Made by a program: the position numbers and the translations under genes
The notes under the pieces: model-generated
What the model saw: only the letters and a program-made list of their open reading frames with translations
Databases searched by the model: none
Told to the model about the DNA's origin: nothing
Part shown: positions 57,927 to 64,000 of the stretch, piece after piece
How the letters are laid out: each line of letters starts with the position of its first letter
Position numbering within the stretch: position 1 is the first letter of the stretch
NCBI RefSeq assembly: GCF_012911015.1
Contig: NZ_WVVV01000001.1
Coordinates: 124,001 to 188,000 of the forward strand
Origin: Chelativorans sp. ZYF759
GTDB taxonomy: Bacteria > Pseudomonadota > Alphaproteobacteria > Rhizobiales > Rhizobiaceae
DNA: 64,000 nucleotides
Direction of reading: 5' to 3'

Positions 57927-58918
57927 CCGCCCCCCTTATCGAAATGGACAATGTGGAGCGCGTCTTCGGCGGCGGACGCACGCTGTTCGGCCGCCAGCTT
58001 CCCGCCGTCCATGCGGTGCAGCAGGTCTCGCTCGGCGTGCGACCCGGCGAGACGCTGGGCGTGGTGGGTGAATCCGGCTGCGGCAAGTCCACGCTGGCAC
58101 GCATGGTGGCGGGGCTCGACCGGCCGACCGGCGGTGTGATCCGCTTCAAGGGCGAGGACCTCGCGGCGGCCGCCAAAAATGACTTCAACGCGCTCGCCCG
58201 CCAGATCCAGTATGTCTTCCAGGATCCCGTCTCCTCGCTCAATCCGCGCAAGACCATCCGCGCGATACTCGAGGCGCCGCTGATCCACCTGCTCGGCCTG
58301 AAGCGCGCGGCACGGCGCGAGCGTCTTGCGGAGCTGATGGATGCGGTCAATCTGCGGGCCGAGTTCCTCGACCGCTATCCGCACGAATTTTCCGGTGGCC
58401 AGGCCCAGCGCATCGGCATCGCGCGTGCGCTCGCCGCAAGCCCGGAGCTCATCGTACTCGATGAACCGGTCTCGGCGCTCGACGTCTCGGTGCAGGCGCA
58501 GGTGCTTAACCTGCTCGATGATCTGAAGGACCGCTACGGCCTGACCTACGTCTTCATCAGCCACGATCTGTCGGTGGTCGAAAGCGTTTCCGACCGGGTT
58601 GCGGTGATGTATTTCGGCCGTATTGCGGAGATCGGCCCGGCAATGGAGATATTTGCCCGGCCGCTTCATCACTACACAAGCCTGCTGCTGGATTCCGCGC
58701 CCGTTCCCGGGAAGGCGGTCGCTGTGCCGGAAGGCGAAAGCGGCGAACTTCCCGACCCCTACAACCCGCCGCCCGGATGCGCCTTCGCCGCGCGTTGTCC
58801 CGCGGCCGACGATACCTGCCGCAAGGAACGCCCGCCTATCGACGTGGCGCGGGGAACAAGGGATCATTTTGCCGCTTGCTTCCACCCTCCGCAATCGGCA
58901 GGGAGAGACGGGGGGTAG
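57923..58918 (+). CDS. dppF: Dipeptide/oligopeptide ABC transporter ATP-binding protein (DppF-like)
   Basis: 331 residues, starting in an ATGA overlap. Walker A GESGCGKST, FQDPVSSLNPRKT, signature FSGGQAQRIGIARAL, Walker B LIVLDEPVSALD, and a C-terminal oligopeptide-ATPase Cys motif CAFAARCPAADDTC. HAVQQVSLGVRPGE at the start is usual for DppF/OppF. It completes the importer. Confidence 0.93.
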   Translation: MTAPLIEMDNVERVFGGGRTLFGRQLPAVHAVQQVSLGVRPGETLGVVGESGCGKSTLARMVAGLDRPTGGVIRFKGEDLAAAAKNDFNALARQIQYVFQDPVSSLNPRKTIRAILEAPLIHLLGLKRAARRERLAELMDAVNLRAEFLDRYPHEFSGGQAQRIGIARALAASPELIVLDEPVSALDVSVQAQVLNLLDDLKDRYGLTYVFISHDLSVVESVSDRVAVMYFGRIAEIGPAMEIFARPLHHYTSLLLDSAPVPGKAVAVPEGESGELPDPYNPPPGCAFAARCPAADDTCRKERPPIDVARGTRDHFAACFHPPQSAGRDGG

Positions 58919-58920
58919 CC

Positions 58921-59715
58921 ATGGCGGAGACACGATCTGGTCGGAAGGGAAGCGAGCCAGTAGTGGCTCCGGTGCGGCAGCAGAAGCGGTCCGACCGCAT
59001 CGCCGCTCGCATCCGTGATCTGATCGTCGCGCGCGGCCTCAAACCCGGCGATCGCATTCCGCAGGACTGGCTTGCCGAGCAGGAACTGAAAGCTTCGAAG
59101 GGCACCGTGCGCGAGGCGATGAAGGCGCTTGAGACGCAGGGCCTGATCAAGTCTCGTACCGGCCCTGGCGGCGGCGCTTTCGTTACCGCGCTGTCGGGCG
59201 AACAGGCGATGGGGCTCCTGGGCAACCTCTTCCTCTTCAATCAGCCGACCATTTCCGACATCTATACGCTCAGGAAACTGCTGGAGCCGGAACTCGTCGC
59301 CGGGCTCGCCGGTAGACTCGACGAGTCGGCTTATGAAAAACTCCAGGCAACAATCCGCCTTTACGAGCATGAACCAGAAACGGCGGAGGAAGAGTTCGCG
59401 CAGCGTGTCGCGGAACTCGACTTCCATTCCGTGCTGGCCAGCCTCTCCGACAATCTCATCCTCGGCTTCGTGCTTGTCTTCCTGCACAGATTGCTGCGCG
59501 ACCTGGCGGTATGCCGCGCCATCTACAGCACGCCCAATCCAGGCCTGCGCGAGACTGCGCTGTCCTATCAGGTGCGTCTCATCCGCCATCTGAAGTCGGG
59601 TGACGGCGAAGCCGCCCGGGCGTTGATGCGGGAGCACATGGAGGAGGCCGAAAGCTACATGCTGGACAGGGCAGAGGTCCGGCGGAGGCACAGCGCGGAC
59701 GGTCCCGCGCGATAG
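58921..59715 (+). CDS. GntR-family (FadR/FCD) transcriptional regulator
   Basis: 264 residues from the ATG at 58921, two bases after the dppF stop, so it is co-transcribed with the importer. Winged helix at about 25-95 (LKPGDRIPQDWLAEQELKASKGTVREAMKALETQGLI), then an FCD domain (YTLRKLLEPELVAGLAG, ELDFHSVLASLSDN, HLKSGDGEAARALMREHMEEAE). It probably represses the importer and perhaps the divergent amidohydrolase gene in response to the substrate. Confidence 0.9.
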   Translation: MAETRSGRKGSEPVVAPVRQQKRSDRIAARIRDLIVARGLKPGDRIPQDWLAEQELKASKGTVREAMKALETQGLIKSRTGPGGGAFVTALSGEQAMGLLGNLFLFNQPTISDIYTLRKLLEPELVAGLAGRLDESAYEKLQATIRLYEHEPETAEEEFAQRVAELDFHSVLASLSDNLILGFVLVFLHRLLRDLAVCRAIYSTPNPGLRETALSYQVRLIRHLKSGDGEAARALMREHMEEAESYMLDRAEVRRRHSADGPAR

Positions 59716-59939
59716 GTTGACCGAACAGCGCTCAGGCGCGGCCGCAGAACCAGCAGGCCGGAAGAGCGCGACGCTAGCCGGCTTGCAACAGGCGCCACAG
59801 AGCGCGAGGCTTGGCTGCCGATGGGGCTTGATCGACCGACCCTCGCGATTTGCGCGAGCCGCAGTTTCGGGCCACCCTGCCCGCGCCCCGTAGACTCGGT
59901 GGACGTCCTTGTGACGACAACAGAGAGAAGGGAAAAGAA

Positions 59940-60353
59940 ATGTACCAGAAGATCGCCGTTCCGGTTGATTTGTTCCATGTCGAACACACTGGCAGGGCAC
60001 TTGATGTCGCAGCCGACCTTGCAAGGCACTATTCCGCTTCGCTGCACCTGATCGGCATCACCGCCGAAACCCCGACCGCGGTCGCCCGCAATCCACAGGA
60101 ATTCGCGCGGAAGCTGGAAGAGTTCGGCAGGAAACAAGCCGATGCCCGTGGCGTCGCGGTCTCGACGGGCGCTCACGCCAGCACAGACCCGGCGGTCGAT
60201 ATCGACAAGGTGCTTCTCAGCGCGGTTGCCGAAAGCGGCGCGGACCTTGTGGTGATGCAATCACATGTCCCAGGGATCGGCGACTATCTGTGGGGTTCGC
60301 ATGGCGGGCATCTGGCCTCGCATGCCGAAATCTCGGTGTTCGTCGTGCGCTGA
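59940..60353 (+). CDS. Universal stress protein (UspA) family
   Basis: 137 residues from the ATG at 59940 with AGAGAAGGG upstream. Fold signature MYQKIAVPVDLFHVEHTGRALDVA at the start and ADLVVMQSHVPGIGDYLWGSHGGHLASHAEISVFVVR at the end, quoted in part. The ATP-binding motif G-2x-G-9x-G(S/T) is only partly kept: the first Gly is replaced by Gln before SH. It lies 65 bases upstream of a BCCT transporter. In Halomonas, the UspA-type TeaD regulates an ectoine transporter, so a regulatory partner role is possible here (inference). Confidence 0.88.
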   Translation: MYQKIAVPVDLFHVEHTGRALDVAADLARHYSASLHLIGITAETPTAVARNPQEFARKLEEFGRKQADARGVAVSTGAHASTDPAVDIDKVLLSAVAESGADLVVMQSHVPGIGDYLWGSHGGHLASHAEISVFVVR

Positions 60354-60418
60354 AGAGGCAAGAAGCCCGCGAACTAGAGGCGAATGGCGGCCAAGGAAAC
60401 CAGAAGGAGACATTGGCA

Positions 60419-62086
60419 ATGATCGGCAACCGACCCGAGGACGAAGTCGAGGACATCCCTTCTCCGGAGGGGCACTCCGACGTCATCGCAACCGATTACG
60501 AGATCGGCCAGCACAACGTAACGCCGCGCATCGGCCCTTTTGAGCTGGACATCCACAACCCGGTCTTCGTTGTCTCGGGGCTGGTAACGTTCGCCTTCGT
60601 GATTTTCACGCTCGCCTTCCAGGCACAGGTCGAACCGCTATTCTCGGAAATGCGCGGGTTCCTGACCTCCACATTCGACTGGTTCTTCCTGATCGCCGGC
60701 AACATATTTGTGCTCGTCTGCCTGGGAATTCTCGTCTCACCTTTGGGCAAGGTGCGCATAGGCGGTGCGGAGGCGACGCCCGACTATGGTTATGCAGGCT
60801 GGTTCGCAATGCTCTTTGCCGCCGGCATGGGCATCGGGCTCATGTTCTTCGGCGTGCTGGAGCCGGCTTATTATTTCGCCACGCCCTGGGGCGATCAGCC
60901 GCTGGGGCAGGGCATCGGGATCGTCGATGGCGAACTGGCCGATCCGGCGACGCTGGAAGCCGCGCGCCGCATGGCAATGGCTGCGACCATCTATCACTGG
61001 GGGCTGCACCCCTGGGCGATCTATGCGGTGGTGGCGCTCTCGCTGGCGCTTTTCGCCTACAACAAAGGATTGCCGCTAACGGTTCGTTCGATTTTCTACC
61101 CGATCTTCGGCGAACGCGTCTGGGGCTGGCCCGGCCATGTCATCGACATCCTCGCGGTCTTCGCCACGCTTTTCGGGCTGGCCACCTCGCTGGGCTTCGG
61201 CGCACAACAGGCGGCTGCCGGCATCGGGTTTGTTTTCGGCATGGAAGGAGTCTCGGACAGCGTCACCGTTGCGGTCATCCTGATCGCGGTCATCACAGGG
61301 CTGGCGCTCATCTCCGTTATGCGGGGGCTCGACGGCGGCGTAAAGCGGCTTTCGGAGATCAACATGGTGCTGGCCGTGGTGCTGATGCTGTTCGTGATCT
61401 TTTTTGGTCCGACAATGACGCTCGTGACGCAGTTCTTCGGGAATGTCGGGGCGTATTTCGCGGAGATCCTTCCGCTGTCGAACCCTGTCGGGCGCGACGA
61501 CGACGGCTTCCGCCAGGGATGGACCGCGTTCTACTGGGCCTGGTGGATCAGCTGGTCGCCCTTTGTCGGCATGTTCATCGCCCGCGTCAGCCGGGGCCGC
61601 ACGGTGCGCGAGTTCATCATCTGCGTGCTGCTCATCCCGACCATCGCTTCGGCGATCTGGATGACGACCTTCGGCGGAACGGCGATCCACCAAATGATCG
61701 AGCGCGCCGCGGACAGCGCGGTCTATGGCTATGTCATCGATGCCTACGTGCCCGAATTGTCGTTGTTCGGCATGCTGTCGGAACTGCCGCTGGCAACGGT
61801 CTCATCGATCATCGGAATCATCCTGGTAATCGTGTTCTTCGTGACCTCCTCGGATTCGGGATCGCTGGTGATCGATACGATCACCGCCGGCGGCAAGATC
61901 AATGCGCCGGTCAGCCAGCGCGTGTTCTGGGTGATCTTCGAAGGGCTGGTGGCCGCCGCGCTGCTTCTCGGCGGCGGGCTGGTGGCATTGCAGGCGGCTG
62001 CGGTCTCGACCGGGCTGCCCTTCGCCATCGTCCTGCTGCTTGCCTGCTATGCGCTGATACGTGGATTGATGAGCGAACCGCGCTGA
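60419..62086 (+). CDS. BCCT-family transporter (betaine/carnitine/choline type)
   Basis: 555 residues from the ATG at 60419 (GAAGGAGA upstream). A hydrophilic N-tail of about 40 residues precedes 12 membrane segments. The family core is clear: GMGIGLMFFGVLEPAYYFATP, then FYWAWWISWSPFVGMFIARVSRGRTVREF near residue 360-390, read in parts, with TSSDSGSLVID after it. The aromatic-rich segment (WAWWISW) forms the quaternary-ammonium box. It is a sodium- or proton-driven importer of betaine, ectoine or similar compatible solutes. The C-terminus is short, without the long basic osmosensory tail of BetP. Confidence 0.92.
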   Translation: MIGNRPEDEVEDIPSPEGHSDVIATDYEIGQHNVTPRIGPFELDIHNPVFVVSGLVTFAFVIFTLAFQAQVEPLFSEMRGFLTSTFDWFFLIAGNIFVLVCLGILVSPLGKVRIGGAEATPDYGYAGWFAMLFAAGMGIGLMFFGVLEPAYYFATPWGDQPLGQGIGIVDGELADPATLEAARRMAMAATIYHWGLHPWAIYAVVALSLALFAYNKGLPLTVRSIFYPIFGERVWGWPGHVIDILAVFATLFGLATSLGFGAQQAAAGIGFVFGMEGVSDSVTVAVILIAVITGLALISVMRGLDGGVKRLSEINMVLAVVLMLFVIFFGPTMTLVTQFFGNVGAYFAEILPLSNPVGRDDDGFRQGWTAFYWAWWISWSPFVGMFIARVSRGRTVREFIICVLLIPTIASAIWMTTFGGTAIHQMIERAADSAVYGYVIDAYVPELSLFGMLSELPLATVSSIIGIILVIVFFVTSSDSGSLVIDTITAGGKINAPVSQRVFWVIFEGLVAAALLLGGGLVALQAAAVSTGLPFAIVLLLACYALIRGLMSEPR

Positions 62087-62108
62087 ACGCACGCAATTGT
62101 CGAAGGAC

Positions 62109-62154
62109 GCGTATGGGGCGTGGCGGGGCCATCTGCCGCGCCCCATGCGCTTTT
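62109..62154 (+). terminator. Strong intrinsic terminator after the BCCT gene
   Basis: GCGTATGGGGCG pairs with CGCCCCATGCGC (one G-U), extended by GGC/GCC after a one-base bulge, and is followed at once by TTTT. It lies 23 bases after the BCCT stop and should end the usp-BCCT transcript. Confidence 0.88.
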
Positions 62155-62236
62155 GACGGGCAAGCGCCGTCTTGCTGTAGGTCAATTCACCAATCCGTGG
62201 TAGCCGAACCCTGCATCAAGCGAAGGAGAACAAGCC

Positions 62237-62467
62237 GTGAGCGAGCCGACCGTGACCGAGGCAATCGACAACATCTACGCGTCGCTCCAAGCGGACAATG
62301 CCGACATCGACGAGCACATAGCGGCACTCAAGCTGGCAATGGCGCGGGAGGGCATCAAGGAAGCCGTCTTCGATCCCGCCAAGCTGGCGCAAAGCAACCG
62401 GTCCGGGCGCAAGATGATGCAGGCCTATTTTCGGCAGCGCGGTGTCGCCGTGAAATTTTCGACGTAG
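62237..62467 (+). CDS. Small cytoplasmic protein of unknown function
   Basis: 76 residues with a good ribosome site (GAAGGAGAACAAGCC before the GTG/ATG region; start MSEPTVTEAIDNIY). Highly charged and helical: DADIDEH-like NADIDEHIAALKLAMA, then KEAVFDPAKLAQSNRSGRKMMQAYFRQRG. I recall similar small unannotated proteins in other Hyphomicrobiales, but know no function. No Cys and no membrane segment. It lies alone after a strong terminator, so it has its own promoter. Confidence 0.75.
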   Translation: MSEPTVTEAIDNIYASLQADNADIDEHIAALKLAMAREGIKEAVFDPAKLAQSNRSGRKMMQAYFRQRGVAVKFST

Positions 62468-62801
62468 CGGGATCGCGGCGGCATGCAGCTAGTGTTGTGA
62501 ACCCGCTGCTGGGTCCCCGTCTAGTTTGGCCGAAAGCGGATATGGAAGGCATCACTCCGATTTCGCATATGCCTGCGCTGGATCACCGTTGGCTTCGTGA
62601 CCACGACGCATGCCCGAACGTAGTTCAATTTCACGCCCATTGACACGCCTATCCTCCGGGCGTTCTTTCGCACTGCAAAAATACGTGTCTGGTTGAAGCG
62701 GCGCCGATCGCCTTTGCTTGGAACCGATCTTGCTTCAATCGACTTTAGCGGGGTTGCGGACGCTCCCGCCTGTGACAGTCCAATCGAGGATTTTTGAACA
62801 T
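62468..62801. other. Intergenic region, no gene seen
   Basis: The 334 bases before the glucan synthase gene hold no supported reading frame or RNA gene. An inverted pair GGTTGAAGC ... GCTTCAATC (62693-62742 region) is imperfect and far apart. A GAGGA at 62786-62790 is the ribosome site of the next gene. A promoter must be present, but I could not identify its boxes. Confidence 0.5.
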
Positions 62802-64000
62802 ATGGACGTTCGCGCCAGCTATGGGTCAGTGTCGGAGAAAGCGAAGCTCTATTACGCTGACGAACAGCCCATCCGCGAATCTTACGCGAGCCAGGATGAA
62901 CTGAGGATCATCGGCGCCGCGCTTGCGCGCGGCTCTGTTGACCTTCCCGCCACGCTGTCCGGCTTCAACCCGCGCGCCAGATCCGGTGAGAACGGTGATC
63001 GGATCAGGAGAATCGCCCGCATGCTGGGCGATGCCCAGGAGGCGGGAGAGGCGATCACACCGGCCGCGGAGTGGCTCCTCGACAACGCCTACCTGATTGA
63101 TGAGGCAATTGCCGAAACCCGCCGCGACCTGCCGAACCGATTCTACGGGGAACTGCCCCGGATAGAAGGCAGCACTGTTCCGCGCACGCTCGCCATTGCC
63201 TGGCTCTACGTCGCCCATAGCGATAGCGCTGTTTCAGAAGAGGGCTTCCGCTCGCTCATCGAGGGCTTCCAGCACGTCCATCCGCTGCAGATTGGCGAAT
63301 TGTGGGCTCTGCCGTCGCTCCTGCGGTGCGTACTGATCGAAAATCTTCGCCGGCTGGCGGTCCGCATCGAGCGCGCGCGCGAAATGCGGCTGCTTGCCAA
63401 CCGTCTCGCCGACAAGATCGCAGCGACGCCCGACGGCAGCGACATCGTTATCCTGGAACAGCATGCCGCGAATGCCGCCGATCCGACTTTCGCAACGCAA
63501 CTCCTTCATCGGCTGAGGGAAGGGTCGCAGTTTTCCAGCCAGGCGCTCGCGTGGCTGGAACGCGCTCTCGAAGAAGTCGGACTGGATGCGGAGGAGGCCA
63601 TCCTGGCCGAGCACGCCAGCCTGTCCGGCGGCAATGTGACCACCGGCAATATCATCAAGGGCCTTAGGCGGATCGACGACATAGATTGGACCGAATGGTT
63701 CGAATCTGTGAGCCTCGTCGACCGGCTGCTCCGCGAAAAGACTGATTTCGAGGCTCTCGACTTCCCTTCGAGGGATGCTTATCGCCGCGCCATAGAAAGG
63801 CTGGCCAAGCGATCCGGCCGGGCCGAGTACGATGTCACGCACACGGCGATCGAGGCAGCGATTAAATCCCACGAACTGTCCGATGACAGCGGCGAGGTCG
63901 ACGCGGGATGCGTGCTCGTCGGCCCCGAAAGCCGATCGTTCGAGGTCGCTATCGGCTATCGTCCGACCTTGGCGGAAAGGGTGTATCGCTTCTACCGCAT
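62802..64000 (+). CDS. Cyclic beta-1,2-glucan synthase-like protein, NdvB/ChvB family (3' partial)
   Basis: The frame opens at the ATG at 62802 (GAGGA 11 bases upstream) and stays open to the window end, so about 399 residues of a larger protein are seen. Family marks of the N-terminal part of NdvB/ChvB are ITPAAEWLLDNAYLIDEAI, DLPNRFYGELPRI, AIAWLYVAHSDSAV and LQIGELWALPSLLRCVLIENLRRLA. Full-length members are around 2,800 residues, membrane-bound, and make periplasmic cyclic glucans for osmotic adaptation and host contact. The catalytic glycosyltransferase and phosphorylase domains would lie beyond the window, so the exact subtype (true synthase or a shorter relative) is open. Confidence 0.85.
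   Translation, partial: MDVRASYGSVSEKAKLYYADEQPIRESYASQDELRIIGAALARGSVDLPATLSGFNPRARSGENGDRIRRIARMLGDAQEAGEAITPAAEWLLDNAYLIDEAIAETRRDLPNRFYGELPRIEGSTVPRTLAIAWLYVAHSDSAVSEEGFRSLIEGFQHVHPLQIGELWALPSLLRCVLIENLRRLAVRIERAREMRLLANRLADKIAATPDGSDIVILEQHAANAADPTFATQLLHRLREGSQFSSQALAWLERALEEVGLDAEEAILAEHASLSGGNVTTGNIIKGLRRIDDIDWTEWFESVSLVDRLLREKTDFEALDFPSRDAYRRAIERLAKRSGRAEYDVTHTAIEAAIKSHELSDDSGEVDAGCVLVGPESRSFEVAIGYRPTLAERVYRFYR

Noticed and set aside
62720-62760. GGAACC element resembling an EcfG general-stress promoter before the glucan synthase
   Set aside because: The matching -10 element at the right distance was not found.
1-64000. CRISPR arrays, tRNA or rRNA genes, integrases, transposases, attachment sites
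   Set aside because: I looked in the intergenic spaces and among gene products and saw none; a covariance-model scan would be decisive for tRNAs.

Overview
The window looks like chromosomal DNA of a high-GC alphaproteobacterium, most likely order Hyphomicrobiales (Phyllobacteriaceae-like). The basis is indirect: many ABC and TRAP uptake systems, a NasS/NasT-controlled assimilatory nitrate cluster, ATGA-overlapping operons, a rhizobial-type GC-rich palindromic repeat, and the start of a cyclic beta-1,2-glucan synthase-like gene at the right edge. I found no phage, insertion sequence, CRISPR array, rRNA or tRNA. No similarity search could be run, so every family call rests on motif recognition.

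Layout. (1) 1-3467: a transporter-like hybrid sensor kinase (5' end outside the window) and its LuxR-type response regulator. (2) 3468-4542: about 1.1 kb without a convincing gene, ending in an AT-rich stretch. (3) 4543-10625: a six-gene operon, tightly overlapping from the cytochrome onward: multicopper oxidase, single-haem cytochrome c, secreted phytochelatin-synthase-like peptidase, small subunit and FAD/iron-sulfur large subunit of a GMC dehydrogenase, and an MFS transporter. It looks like an uncommon periplasmic oxidation system. (4) 10672-22850 (minus): nitrate assimilation, nasT-nasS followed by nrtA-nrtB-nrtD-nirB-nirD-nasA-cysG. The nrtA leader carries a sigma-54 promoter, an ANTAR-type hexaloop hairpin and an intrinsic terminator, which fits NasT antitermination.

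(5) 23114-34630: two regulated catabolic modules. One has an IclR regulator, a TAXI-type TRAP transporter and a phosphonate-monoesterase/sulfatase-like hydrolase. The other has a GntR regulator, a DctPQM TRAP transporter, a PaaK-like acyl-CoA ligase and a citryl-CoA lyase-like protein, suggesting uptake, CoA activation and C-C cleavage of an organic acid. (6) 34787-43249: a LysR regulator divergent from a Pot-type ABC importer, a class III aminotransferase, a BKACE enzyme and an acetylpolyamine amidohydrolase-like enzyme, suggesting use of a (poly)amine. (7) 43457-50746 (minus): three large or unfamiliar exported proteins, namely a von Willebrand A protein with internal repeats, a HExxH putative metallopeptidase and a small exported protein. 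A LuxR-type regulator with no visible luxI partner diverges from them.

(8) 51876-59715: an M20 amidohydrolase divergent from a complete Dpp-type ABC importer (with a fused permease-ATPase) that ends in a GntR regulator gene. (9) 59940-62154: a UspA-family protein, a BCCT transporter and a strong terminator. (10) 62237-64000: a small protein of unknown function and the 5' part of an NdvB/ChvB-like glucan synthase that runs off the window. The most promising places for undescribed biology are the operon at 4.5-10.6 kb, the exported trio at 43.5-50.7 kb, and the two pathway-like clusters at 28.7-33.8 kb and 35.9-43.2 kb.
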